From Fistulifera solaris (taxonomy: Eukaryota; Bacillariophyta; Bacillariophyceae; Naviculales; Stauroneidaceae), in NCBI GenBank assembly GCA_030295235.1, contig AP026148.1:248001-312000 (forward strand): a stretch of DNA of 64,000 nucleotides. The letters are read 5' to 3'. How positions within the stretch are numbered: position 1 is the first letter of the stretch; each line of letters begins with the position of its first letter. This document shows, piece by piece, positions 10,304-22,724 of this stretch. The notes under the pieces are model-generated. The model did not search any database. It saw only the letters and a list, made by a program, of their open reading frames with translations, and was not told the DNA's origin. The position numbers and the translations under genes were made by a program.

Positions 10304-10896
10304 TAGAGGTGTGGCTAGAGGTAAAATGGACTCTAGTGAAGTGACTAGTGAGCCAAGTCATTCTAGTGAAGTGAAAAGTGAAAAAGTGAAAAGTGGTACT
10401 GATATCTGTATAGTGTAAAGTGTACAAGTCATTAGCTGTGTCCTGACACCGGATGCAAGATACTCCGGAGTAATAGGAAAGAGTTCCCTCCTCTCAATGG
10501 TTGCTAGGAAATGGCTAGGTGTTTGCGCTACATCAACAGCTTCGGAGAGAGTGTTCTCGAGCTGTGGCCTTACTTTGAAGCGCACAAAATTGAAAGGGAC
10601 CACACTGGAGACTCAGCTGAAATTGAAGTATAACCTGGCACCCTGTGGACTGACCATTGGTGAAAATAGGCGAAGCAATTTAAGTTACAAGCTCAGTAGC
10701 TATTATTTGCTATCGCTTGTTATTCCATTTGTGTTATGTTGCCATAGTTTTTTGCACCGTTCATGTCACACGTAGGCGTTACGTAGACATGGTACACTTC
10801 TAGTGAATCAAGTGGAGTGAAAAGTGAGTGAAGTGAAAAAGTGAAATTTTCAACTCTAGTGAAGTGACTAGTTCTAGTGAAAAAGCCACACCTCTA
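10304..10896. mobile_element. Non-autonomous hAT-superfamily DNA transposon
   Basis: A 593-bp element bounded by a perfect 13-bp terminal inverted repeat, TAGAGGTGTGGCT at 10304-10316 and its complement at 10884-10896. The exact 8-bp duplication CCACAAAC lies on both sides. The repeat fits the YAGRGNTG-like hAT terminal pattern. Subterminal sequence is dense in AGTGAA/AGTGAAAAGTG motifs. A 20-bp direct repeat ACTCTAGTGAAGTGACTAGT occurs at 10330-10349 and 10853-10872, as expected for transposase-binding subterminal repeats. Inside is only the end of a hAT transposase gene, so it must be mobilised in trans. Perfect termini and target duplication imply recent insertion. Confidence 0.92.
10482..10775 (+). 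pseudogene. hAT transposase C-terminal dimerisation-domain remnant
   Basis: Frame 10497-10775, extended upstream in frame to about 10482, reads SLLSMVARKWLGVCATSTAS then ERVFSSCGLTLKRTKL and LETQLKLKYNLA. This is the hallmark of the hAT C-terminal dimerisation region (L..LA...L.I.ATS..SERVFS..G......R..L.......). The catalytic core and BED zinc finger are absent. It lies wholly between the terminal repeats at 10304 and 10896, so it is the surviving 3' end of the parent element's gene. Confidence 0.8.
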
Positions 10897-10904
10897 CCAC
10901 AAAC
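10897..10904. repeat. Right 8-bp target-site duplication of hAT element
   Basis: CCACAAAC, identical to 10296-10303, directly abuts the right terminal inverted repeat. Confidence 0.9.
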
Positions 10905-11332
10905 ATAAATAATACGTAGTACGTAGTACTCCGTAAGATGGTACAAGTAGGGTGTTGTTTCCTGCACCCGCGTCGTCGGTCCCCATAGTCTGGAGTCCTG
11001 TCTGATTCATTCCACAACCAATGGAGCGGTCGGCGTTTTATATAGCTATAAGTGTACTATGGGATTGTGAAATAAATGACGTGATGACGTAAATGCTGGT
11101 TGAAATAGCGCGATCTTGCGCCTCATGTGATAAACTTGTTGATTAGGAACTCGGCATTGACTTGCTAATAAATAATAGCGATACCTAAACAATGAGATTG
11201 TCTTGTTGAAAGGTTTATGCACGAATAAGAAAGAGAAACCTTTGAATATTCAGCTTAAAGGATTAAATTTCGTATCAGGAGCTCATCATTACAACGAAAA
11301 TACAACAGCAACAATCTTCACCCAACAAATTG
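10905..11332. promoter_or_regulatory. Intergenic region upstream of the kinase-like gene
   Basis: About 430 bp. It contains a GTACGTAGTACTCCGTA motif near 10919-10935. The presumed promoter and 5' UTR of the kinase-like gene lie here. No other feature seen. Confidence 0.35.
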
Positions 11333-12643
11333 ATGACCTCCCTATCAAGGAAACAAAACGGATCGCTTCTGCGATGGATATTTCTCTGTATCTTCTGGAA
11401 TTACGGCTTCCATTCCGTTACAGCTTTTACATCACTGCGGTTACCTCAGCTATCAACGACAACTCGAACGATTCGAGATTATTCAACAATCATTGCCAAT
11501 GCTCTACCCAAAATTGAAGATTGGGAAGTTCTAGACAATGGGCGTGTTGTTGGAACTATTTTCGATCACCCGATTCTTCCGAATGGAGATACAATCACAA
11601 CGTCACCCATTACGCGACCCGGATCGGCGGCTCCGCGGAAAACGGTCACGACGATTTCGGGGAGCAAATATCAGTTAGGAACACCCGTCACCGCCAATGC
11701 TGGATTACAGAAAGGGGATGTCAGTTTGGCCGAGTTGCAAAAACGAGCTCGTGTTGCTTTTGATCTGACAGGAGATATAGTCGGCGAAAACGGAAGAAAA
11801 TACTTGCTGGCTGGTAAACCCAGTCAAAGTACTTCTGGTAAATCAATGATTTTCAAAGCATACATGTGCGATGACGATCAACTTCCTACGGGTTCCGCTT
11901 TGACCATCAAAATCTCGAAAAATTGGGAAGCAATTGAACGAGAAGCAGAAAACTACGCCAGAATCACCAAGGCCGGATTTTTGCGAGGTCAATTTGTGGA
12001 ACTTCTGGATTACCTCCCCGATGCCGCCGTCTACTCGAAACGTTTTAAAAATCAATCGGCACTGGTCATGGAACGAGGTGCGATAGACTTGAAACGGTAT
12101 ATATCCGTCAACGGACAGCTCGAAGGGCGACGTCTTCGCGATGCAGCAGCTGCGGCGGCGCAATGCATACAAGCGATTCATTCCTCGAAACTCGTGTGGA
12201 CCGACATGAAGACGGAGAACTTTGTCGTAGATGCTTCGGGTCTCGTCAAGGGTATCGATTTAGAGTCCGCCATGGCAGTCAAAGGCAACCCAGTTGACTA
12301 CAGCCCTGAAGGCACACCGCCCGAGTTCGCTAGTGCCTTTCTAGCGGGTGAAGGACCTGAGTTCATTCTTGAGTACTCGTACGATATTTGGTCGTTTGGT
12401 ATGCTCTTGTATGAAATGGCTGTGGGTCGAGGATACTTTGACGGAAAAAAACCCGTACAAATTATCAAGTCGTTACGAGATGGTCTCGATATTGATTTGT
12501 CGGCCATTGAAGATCCCAAACTAAAATCACTGATTGATCGCTGCCTCACAATTGAACCATCGAAACGTCCGAATATCTACGAAGTATTACTTCATCCGTT
12601 TTTCCTCACTACAGGGCTGGGACCACTCAGCTTTGGGAAGTAG
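11333..12643 (+). CDS. Plastid-targeted protein-kinase-like (atypical or pseudo-) kinase
   Basis: A 436-residue single-exon protein; ATG at 11333 is the first in frame. A hydrophobic signal (WIFLCIFWNYGFHSVTA) is followed by FTSLRLP. Cleavage before Phe plus a Ser/Thr/Arg-rich stretch is the diatom plastid-targeting pattern. A protein-kinase fold follows from about residue 150: LTIKISKNWEAIEREAENY carries the ATP-site Lys and helix-C Glu. The catalytic loop reads WTDMKTENFVV, with WTD in place of HRD but Asp and Asn kept. The metal-binding DFG is replaced by DLE (GIDLESAMA). TPPEFAS stands for APE, and YDIWSFGMLLYEMAVG is subdomain IX. With Lys, catalytic Asp, Asn and the DFG-position Asp present, activity is possible despite the altered motifs. 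The substrate is unknown. Confidence 0.8.
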   Translation: MTSLSRKQNGSLLRWIFLCIFWNYGFHSVTAFTSLRLPQLSTTTRTIRDYSTIIANALPKIEDWEVLDNGRVVGTIFDHPILPNGDTITTSPITRPGSAAPRKTVTTISGSKYQLGTPVTANAGLQKGDVSLAELQKRARVAFDLTGDIVGENGRKYLLAGKPSQSTSGKSMIFKAYMCDDDQLPTGSALTIKISKNWEAIEREAENYARITKAGFLRGQFVELLDYLPDAAVYSKRFKNQSALVMERGAIDLKRYISVNGQLEGRRLRDAAAAAAQCIQAIHSSKLVWTDMKTENFVVDASGLVKGIDLESAMAVKGNPVDYSPEGTPPEFASAFLAGEGPEFILEYSYDIWSFGMLLYEMAVGRGYFDGKKPVQIIKSLRDGLDIDLSAIEDPKLKSLIDRCLTIEPSKRPNIYEVLLHPFFLTTGLGPLSFGK

Positions 12644-12774
12644 AAAATAAGTAGCAAAACTAAAGAAGCAAATCAATATCTTCTACCACTACTCAAAAGA
12701 TGATGTTCTAATTCCCTCGTAAGCAAGCCCTTTCACGTTATCTAGCTGAGTCATTCGTTTAATAGCAAGAAATT

Positions 12775-13796
12775 TTACGCCAAATCTAAAATTGAAACAT
12801 TCGAGTAAAACCTGTTTTGCTTTTTTTGTACAAAAGCACCGCCATGACGAAAAACAGCTCCCCCACGGCCAAAGAAACCACGTCCAGTGACCGGTTCCGC
12901 TACCTCGCCCGCGTTGGACGCGGTTACCTTGTAACCGTATTCTTTAGCCACATGAAAGTCTGCCGCGTTTTCTTCACTTTGCTTCTTCACCCAGCTGGTC
13001 GCCGATTTGAGTGCAGCTTTCGACAAGTAGTTCAAAACGGGCCCGGGCACACTTCCCTTGAGTGAGATATCACACGCATAGAACACCCGCGTTTTCAGTC
13101 CACCGTCACGTTCCTCTAAATGCCAGTGGCCGGAAACATCATCCATGTCCGATGTTTTCTCGTAATCGAGTGTCCAAGTCATGCTATCTTGGTGCGGATA
13201 AAATGTATGATCATAATAGGATTCGTACTGCATGGTCGATGATATTTATTTCGTCTCCATAGTGAGCGTTCTATACTTGAAACCAGCGAGAACAACAAAA
13301 TACACAGTCTTCTACGTACCGAATATCCTGGAATCACACCAAGAACCATCTTTGTTTTGATCTTCTTTGCGTTCTCATCACTCTTGTCGACATGATAATT
13401 GCTACTGTGGATGACTTTGCCCACCTTTTTCGTACTGAAAGCGGAAAAGAATATTAAGTTACATGCGACATTGTTACAAACGTACACAAAGACGACTATG
13501 AAATGCACTTACTACATTCCCAAATCCAGAATTTGATTCCAAACCGCTGCCTTGGGTGCATTTATATCTTGCACACAAATCGCGCCTCCGGAGTTGCCAT
13601 CGCCTTGACTTTGTTTCATGACAGGTTTTCCCTGTGCCAGCTCTGCCTCATCTTTTGAAGTTAACTCAAGATTCGGAAACGGCCCAGGTGAATAAGGAGT
13701 CAATTTGCCCGTGTGATCGTGCGGTTGATTTCGATCGATCTTGGCTTCGCATATCGTCGCGACGAAAGCGATTAGAGCAAGGGGAAACAGTTTCAT
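12775..13796 (-). CDS. Secreted SRPBCC/START-like lipid-binding-fold protein
   Basis: Three exons on the minus strand: 13513-13796, 13320-13434, 12775-13227. Splicing at GTAAGT/CAG and GTACGT/CAG gives LDLGMYTKKVGKV and VIPGYSYESYYDH in one frame, about 284 residues. The N-terminus MKLFPLALIAFVATICEA is a signal peptide. The body follows the SRPBCC (polyketide-cyclase / coenzyme Q-binding START-like) pattern. AICVQDINAPKAAVWNQILD is the N-terminal strand-helix, MTWTLDYEKTSDMDDVSGHW are central strands, and LNYLSKAALKSATSWVKKQS is the long C-terminal helix that closes the cavity. It probably binds a lipid or other small hydrophobic ligand. The ligand and cell location beyond secretory entry are not shown. 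The tail is Gly/Phe-rich. Confidence 0.8.
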
Positions 13797-14447
13797 CGAA
13801 CGGATCAGGATGTAAAGATATTTTCAAGCGCTTCAAATGACAGTTGTTGGCAGGTAGATAGTCTAATTAAGGTCTCCTTTCCATAAATCTGTTATCGGTT
13901 TGTGAGAAATGATTTGATTGTCGTCGATGATTTTTTTGATGACATCCATCGTCGTCTGTCGTCTATCGCGATGATTCTTTCGGGGATCACGAACTACGTC
14001 TCGTAACTCGTGACCTAGGGAATAAAGTATTAGACCTTAAGGTTCGTGTTATAGGACATAGGTAGTCATGTGTAGGCAGGAGAGTCATGAGTCATGAGAG
14101 GGGGCAACAGGCAACAGGCAACAGGCAACCTTACCAGTTACCAGATATGCCTTTGTGACTTGTGACTTCTGACTAATGACCAGATTTCTTGATTTCTTTT
14201 ACAAGCCAATTGCCAATAATCAGGGAAGGACGTTAAAATTCTGCCAGAGAGCGAAAGAGGAGTTGCAGATTGACTGGAGTCTGCAGGTGCAGACACCATA
14301 CGCACATTCTAACGTTGCCCTATAAGAAAGTTTCCAAGTATACATGCTGATGGTGCGATGTCGTAATGGAATTTATGCAAGCAAAAGTGCTCGTTCCTCG
14401 TTGCTTGAAAGTGTACCAACGATTGGCGCAACCCAATAATACGGGTG
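13797..14447. other. Intergenic region with a small tandem repeat
   Basis: About 650 bp without a gene. It contains a 7-bp tandem repeat at 14103-14129, paired GTCATGAGTCATGAG sequence before it, and several near-copies of TGTGACTT/TGACTAATGAC. It lies between the starts or ends of two minus-strand genes. Confidence 0.45.
14103..14129. repeat. Tandem repeat, unit GGCAACA, about 3.9 copies
   Basis: Three perfect copies of GGCAACA followed by GGCAAC. It is non-coding and probably a replication-slippage minisatellite. Confidence 0.9.
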
Positions 14448-16187
14448 TCACTGGCGCAACCATTCAGCCATCAAGGCGGGTAATATAGCCGCATCCAGTC
14501 CTGCGTATTCCATCTGGGCGTCCGAGAGTGGACGATCTGACCAACTCGAACACTGTTCTTTCTTGGAAAGCTCACACTTCGAGTACAGTTGCACAATCCT
14601 CGCCAGTCCTTTCAATTGATCACCACCGTGCAGCATTTGAATATCTAGACACGTATTCCGCGGAAGCTCCGTACCCAACCACAACTCAAGTTTCGGCAGA
14701 TCATTGCCCATCGCAAACCCGAGAATCAGACGGGATGGATCAAACAATATATGTTGCACCAAGTCTTTGCTTCTTTGCTGAAATTCCAGCGACTCTTTTA
14801 AGAGATCGAGCACCCACGGCCGTTCGTGTCCAGGGATAGCGATCTGCAATGTCGCTACGTGGATCGTTCCATCTGACCGGTTGTACCACTCCGTGTCTAT
14901 TGCCGTTAAACGGCAGTGCAACAAAACTTCTTCGAGCAGTAACAACTCTTCTGAAAGCGTGTCGACCCAATACGGCGGTTCCGGTAGATGCAGTACACCG
15001 TCATCTATTCCAGGTGTCGACAGTTGAAAGCGAGCAATAGATTCGTTCGCTAGAATCACATCCAATTCTTCTCGACGGTCCAGGATCAGTGCCTGCAACG
15101 CCTGTGAATGATGAGAGCTGTCTTTTGAAGAAGTTGTCACTTCCAAAACGGACTCGTTTCTCCGTGTACCGAGCATTTCGGCAACCAGTTTTGTCAATAG
15201 AGCCCGCTCTCTCTTGCTGACATTACCGCGGACCGACAAGGATGTGAGATATTCTGCGATGCGAGTAAAAGCCGTACCGACCGTTTGCAGACGCTGCGCT
15301 GCTTCGGGAATCCAAGAGCCTTTTTGCTTGTCGGAGAGCTGCAAAATCATCATAATATCTTGTTGCAACATCTCCAAAGCTGAAGCATCATCATTCTTGA
15401 AAAGAATATCAATCCGCTTTAGAGTCTCCAGTACACGTGTCCAAGTATCACTCACTTGATTTGCTTCTTCGGCTGACAAGGCATTGGAGGGTGGCTTGCG
15501 TCTCGGTTTTCTGTTGTTTGTAGTCGTCTTGGGCTTCACCACGAGATGCGGATTCTTGCGGAGAAAACTCCCTTGCCGTGACTGTTTCGTCGTCGGATTC
15601 ACAGCATGTTCTGTTACAATATCGTTTTCTCGCAACGGTCGTTCAAGAAAGCGAGGGTCCAGATCACCATATTCCAACGAATCGGAATGCGTTTTGCGAT
15701 AATTGGTCCACTGTCCTTGGAGTTGTTCGTAATGACAAATGCGCTCGATCACGTGCGGCAACAAATGCGATGAGGCAATTGATCGGACCGATTGTCCTTT
15801 ATTGTTGACGATCGTGACACAAGCTCCTTGTTCGAGTAAATAGAGAACAACATCATTCCGACATTTCGTAGCGGCAAAAAATATGGGTGTTTTGCCGTAA
15901 CTGAATTCTGCCGCCGAAATGCTATTGACATTGCAGCCAACGTGTTCTACTAAGTGAATGACATTCTCGATGCATCCTTGCCAAGCGGCCATGTGAAGAG
16001 GATTCTTGCCCGGTAAATTGTCCAGATCCGCGGCCGTCCATCCTTCTAATGCTTGCTGCAGCGTTTCGAGGGATTGCGAGCCGGCGGCGCGTCCTAATTT
16101 GGAAGCATTGCAGCGTTGTTGGTCGACAGACAAGGACGAGGAAGTATGGAATGATAGTGCCGTCATGATGAAGATAGAGAGTTGCAT
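14448..16187 (-). CDS. Ankyrin-repeat protein with DEDDy 3'-5' exonuclease domain
   Basis: A 579-residue single-exon protein. A short hydrophobic start (MQLSIFIMTALSFHTSSSLS) may be a weak signal. Ankyrin repeats span about residues 55-150 (GKNPLHMAAWQGCIENVIHL, GKTPIFFAATKCRNDVVLYL). A basic, disordered linker and a helical region follow. The C-terminal 200 residues form an RNase D/WRN/EXD2-type exonuclease: CRLTAIDTEW (D-x-E metal ligands), LILGFAMGNDLPKL (Exo II Asp), and QMEYAGLDAAILPAL (Exo III Y-x3-D). All four acidic ligands and the Tyr are present, so it should be active on RNA or DNA 3' ends. The ankyrin plus DEDDy fusion suggests a partner-recruited nuclease. Substrate unknown. Confidence 0.85.
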   Translation of the reverse strand: MQLSIFIMTALSFHTSSSLSVDQQRCNASKLGRAAGSQSLETLQQALEGWTAADLDNLPGKNPLHMAAWQGCIENVIHLVEHVGCNVNSISAAEFSYGKTPIFFAATKCRNDVVLYLLEQGACVTIVNNKGQSVRSIASSHLLPHVIERICHYEQLQGQWTNYRKTHSDSLEYGDLDPRFLERPLRENDIVTEHAVNPTTKQSRQGSFLRKNPHLVVKPKTTTNNRKPRRKPPSNALSAEEANQVSDTWTRVLETLKRIDILFKNDDASALEMLQQDIMMILQLSDKQKGSWIPEAAQRLQTVGTAFTRIAEYLTSLSVRGNVSKRERALLTKLVAEMLGTRRNESVLEVTTSSKDSSHHSQALQALILDRREELDVILANESIARFQLSTPGIDDGVLHLPEPPYWVDTLSEELLLLEEVLLHCRLTAIDTEWYNRSDGTIHVATLQIAIPGHERPWVLDLLKESLEFQQRSKDLVQHILFDPSRLILGFAMGNDLPKLELWLGTELPRNTCLDIQMLHGGDQLKGLARIVQLYSKCELSKKEQCSSWSDRPLSDAQMEYAGLDAAILPALMAEWLRQ

Positions 16188-17087
16188 GAAGTTATTGGCA
16201 TCTTCCTTTCAAAGTTGTCTTAAAATAATAATAATGCAAACGCCACAAACGCAGCGAACAGGACGCCATTCTGCAATAAGGTTTAAGATAACAATCGGGA
16301 ATCCTGACCCCGTCGTTCTTTACCCGGTTCGTATCCAATCATTATCGACTTTGCTGCTTCTGCCATGTTCAAATGCAAATGTTGCTTTGTTCGGTGGTGC
16401 CATTATTGGTGATGAAGTTGGACAAACCAACCTTAGATTTCCTACTTAAAAGGGCTCGAAGAATACTATCCCTCATAGCTCATAGTGCAGCTTGTGGTAA
16501 CCTGCATTCAAAGACTTGGAGCTTGGGCATGTTTTTAAATATAAGTGTCAAAAAGCAGGTCTCGATTACAACAATTTCTATACGAAGGGATGTCGCTATC
16601 AATAGTGAATTGGGATTTCGTTCGGTCACGTTCGATGCCGTCCTAAGCAAGAATCGAAGATATACTATAGCGTACATTGTAGGATACTTTTTCCTGTGAC
16701 TGAACTGAAAATCAGTCCCGGGCCTAGACCACTGCATCATTCAACATCTTTTCGCTTGGGCCCTAACTTTTCCATTGGTAAAAGCACGTGAAGATAAATA
16801 TCGCGATTATGGAAGTAAGGATATTAAATAGATTTCCATTTTCATTGCCAAGGCTTATTTTAGAGGGTCGAACTTTGTAGCGTACAGCGTAGAGTTGACA
16901 TGACTCAACTGGTTCTGTCCCGCACTGTTAGATTTTGGGGGCGGGACGGTTGATGATTTATTATGATTTTCGTTGTTCCTTCCTATTAATATGAGTCTAT
17001 TATTTCCTCATTTTTTAGGTGAAAACATTATTAATTCTTAACATAGTGGCCTATTATAAAGTCAATTTGGTCGTAGAAAGTCTGTCT
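16188..17087. other. Divergent intergenic region, no gene seen
   Basis: About 900 bp between the exonuclease (-) and aminopeptidase (+) starts. It holds an imperfect inverted repeat GACTGAACTGAAAATCAGTC at 16698-16717, part of a recurring motif. Open frames at 16373-16699 look non-coding. CTCATTTTTTAG directly before 17019 resembles a splice acceptor, so a 5' UTR intron is possible. Confidence 0.4.
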
Positions 17088-19878
17088 ATGGTTCTCTGCT
17101 CGACACTTTCGGCAATATCAAGCATGACGACCGAAACAGCGCGTTTACCGCTCCATCTGCAACCCAGGCACTACGATTTACAATACCATGCGATTGATTT
17201 GGTGCACCATACGTTCACGGGACGCGTAACGATACACGGGAAAGCACTACGAACCATCCCAGAACGTGTTTCGATTCTCTTGCATGCCTTGGAATTGCAA
17301 TTGACCAAGGCTACGTTAGTTCGAAAGGAAGATCCTTCTGTTGCATGGCAGGCGGAAGAATTTCGGTGCAATGTGCGACAACAAACGTGTGAAATCGTGT
17401 TTTCGGCATCGCTTACGGCACACGAAGACTACGAATTACTGATCGACTTTCACGGGGTGCTCAATGACAAAATGCACGGATTTTATCGTTCTTCTTATAC
17501 CGCACTCGATGGAAGCACCATTACGATGGCCACAACGCAATTCGAAGCGACAGATGCCCGTCGTGCGTTTCCTTGCTTCGATGAACCAGCCATTAAGGCA
17601 ACCTTTCAATTGACTGTCACAATCCCGGCACATCTCCAGTGTATATCCAATACACCCATGGCCGCAACCTCTACGAATTATAATGGCCTGTCGAAACTTC
17701 TTTACAAAACTATTCAATTTCAAATAACACCACTCATGTCGACATATCTATTGGCTTGGGTCATAGGACGATTCGATGGTGTGTCGACGACATCTCGTCA
17801 TATCGTTACAACCGTCTACACGGTCGAAGGAAAAGCCACACAAGGACAATTTTGTTTGCAAGTTGCATCGAAATGCCTCGATTATTACCAAGATCTCTTC
17901 CAGATTTCGTATCCACTTACGAAAAGTGACTTGTTGGCCATTCCGGATTTCGCTGCCGGGGCCATGGAGAATTGGGGTTGTGTCACTTATCGAGAAGCCA
18001 AGATATTGGTCGATCCGATTCAAACGTCGGAAAGTACCAAACGAGCCATTGCGCGGACCGTTTGTCACGAATTGGCACATCAATGGTTTGGAAATCTCGT
18101 CACGATGGATTGGTGGACGCAGTTGTATCTCAAAGAAGGTGTAGCACGATTTATGGAGTTTGTAGCGCTGGAGCATTTGTTTCCCGAATGGTTGGTCTGG
18201 GTAGAATTTGTACAAGGTGTCATGGGACTGGCCTTGTCGTTGGATTCTATGAAATCCAGTCATCCGGTGGAAGTTCCTGTCAACCACCCCGACGAGATTA
18301 CGGAAATCTTTGATGCCATTTCGTACGCCAAGGGGGCTTCCATTATTCGCATGATTTCGTCGTATATTGGGATGGAGGTTTTCATGAAAGGGATGCGTCT
18401 GTATTTACAGCGACATGCGTACGGAAATGCAGTCACGGCAGATCTCTGGCGGGCCATGGAAGAGGTGTCGGACGTTCCCGTGTCGGATTTTATGATGCCA
18501 TGGACCGCTGAAGTGGGATTTCCTCTAGTACAGATAGCAGAGGATGGATCCATTCAAACTTGTCGATTCATGGGAGGTGGGCCAGAAATGCTTAAAGAAG
18601 GTGAAGCCTCACAATGGCCCATTCCTGTCACCGCGCGCGTGGAAGGTATGGACGAAATGCAAGGACCTTGGGTACTACACGGACCGGACGGAGATGATTC
18701 TATGGAACTATCGCAGCAGATCAATCAATGGGACAGTGCTGGAAAATGGTTCAAACTCAATGTGGATCAAACGGGATTCTTTCGCGTCGCGTATTCACGT
18801 CAGCAATGGGAACGCTTGGCGAAGGTCATGGATCCGCAGACTAGTCCGTTATCCACTACCGATCGGCTTGGTTTGTTATCAGATTGCTTCGCGGCTGGTA
18901 AAGCGGGGTATTTCGCAATCGTGGATGCGCTGACGCTCGTGACCAAGTTTGGGGAGCACGAAATGGCAGGTAAGAAAGTCAGTTTCGAAACCGCTTGGAC
19001 GTTTGTTCTGAGAGATTAGCTCAGTTTGCCTTTTTGGAAGAATACGCGGTGTGGCAAGAACTTTCCGAAAACATGGTATCCCTGATTTCGATTTATCGAT
19101 CGGAAGGATTCTTTCCAAAATTTCAAAAGTTTATAGCCCGTCTTTGCAGTCGACAGTTGGAAAGTCTGGGATGGGACAGCGAGCCTGGTGAGAATGCGAG
19201 AACCGGGACACTTCGTGCTAGAGTCATTGGTTTAATGGGACTTTCTGGAGACACGGGTGTAATGAAGAAAGCTTATGAAGTGTTCAGTGCCTATACAAGT
19301 GATCCGAAAGGATCACCGATTCCAGGTGACTTACAAGGAGCTATCTTTCGTTGTGCTCTTCGATATGAGGAAAAGACAGTATTCGATGGACTGCGGAAGA
19401 TTTATGAAGGGCCTGGCGCGTCACCTGAGGAAAAGAGGGAGTGCCTAATGGTGATGGGTAAGGTGAAAGACACGGAATTGCGTCAAAAGATGATGGATTA
19501 CGTTTTCTGGTCGGGCTTTGTCCGACTACAAGACATTACTTTCGCGTTATCATCTTTGGCAACGTCGGATGATGATGGAGGCGTAGCCGTGTGGAATTTC
19601 TTCCAATTAAATTATGCCGAGTTGTCAACAAAAATAGGAATGGGATCAAATACTTGGTCGGCTTGCGTCGGATTATCCGTCAGTGGCCTTACGACGATCG
19701 AGGCAGCAAATGAGGTAGAAGCATTTTTGAAAAACACCCAGCTGGGTCTGCTACTCGTCGTCTTGAACAAGGCTTGGAGGTAGTACGAAGCAAGATTATG
19801 AGGCGAGAACGAGATCGCGAAGCGCTACGATTTTCCTGGACAACCTCTTTCCCGACACGTAAAGCTTTGTCTGTGTAG
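17088..19878 (+). CDS. M1 family (puromycin-sensitive type) aminopeptidase, one C-terminal frameshift
   Basis: A zinc aminopeptidase that trims N-terminal residues from peptides, about 910 residues. Exon 1 runs 17088-18969, a 50-bp intron 18970-19019 (GTAAG...TTAG), exon 2 from 19020; splicing gives GEHEMAAQFAFLEEY. The GAMENWG exopeptidase motif is at about residue 289. The zinc site HELAHQWFGNLVTMDWW is at 327-331 with third ligand Glu about 350 in LYLKEGVARFMEF, where the usual Asn is Lys. The current frame ends at 19783 with NTQLGLLL. One base more in the C-run 19737-19739 gives NTPAGSATRRLEQGLEVVRS and on to a stop at 19876-19878, which is the conserved end of the family. The start may be ATG 17088 or 17124 (MTTETARLPLHL); the latter fits a cytosolic enzyme. 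Confidence 0.88.
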
Positions 19879-20016
19879 GGTCTCATAACGCAATCACTAA
19901 AGACGATGCGTTTGAAAATTACAATGTTATTGCACTTCTATAGATTAACACATTCATGCAAGGGGATCATTTGTTGATGCTCGGCTAGCGTGAAGGTTTG
20001 GCTCTCCCTTAGTGTG

Positions 20017-22067
<2,051 letters not shown>

Positions 22068-22724
22068 TCTTCTACTGAATTTTTGGAAAAGTAGTTAGTA
22101 GTTTGTCAATGAGTTTGTATTATAGTAAAGAAATGCAAGCATAAAAAGAATACTCCGTAATTAAAGCCATCCCTTTTCCATCGTTGTTAGCGTTTTGGCG
22201 GGTGGATGATGTTGCGGTTGTGGGTCCGTCGTACATGTTCTGCTAGAGTCAAAAATCACCCGCATTATCGATTATGATTGGCTAAAATCAGTACCGGTCT
22301 CCAGCCAATCAACACGCAACGAAACATGGGGAACTGTCTTGTGTTCGCTAGTTGCTCTAAAGTATACAGTCATCCTGTCCATCAGTACCGGTCAGACGGA
22401 CATAACAGATGGTGCATCCGTTTCCTCTGTTTCACTTTCACCCCATCGCGCCGCGCATTCTTTGCCGAAGACACCTCTTAGTAAAGTCTCAAACAAAAGC
22501 TCTTGCTCTTCCATGTTGATTGATACTATGATGAACAGTTAAAAAAAGCATTACTATTTCCAGCAAGCAAGGCAGCGACGGATTGCGACAGCCGAAAGAT
22601 TGGGATCAACTGATTGAAACAGTCTCTTAAACGTCACGACGAGCAACAACAACAGCCATCCGATCCGCTTCGTATATCTTCCGCTTGACGAATATTCTTT
22701 CCAACAAACGATCTTTTTCAAATT
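22068..22724. other. Divergent intergenic region
   Basis: About 660 bp between the repeat-protein gene (-) and the RING gene (+). It has TACTCCGTAATT at 22151-22162, the same 12-mer as at 4739-4750. CAGTACCGGTC occurs twice, near 22290 and 22384. No gene seen. Confidence 0.4.

Noticed and set aside
10358-10603. Reverse open frame inside the hAT element
   Set aside because: It is the shadow of the transposase remnant and subterminal repeats; no protein pattern.
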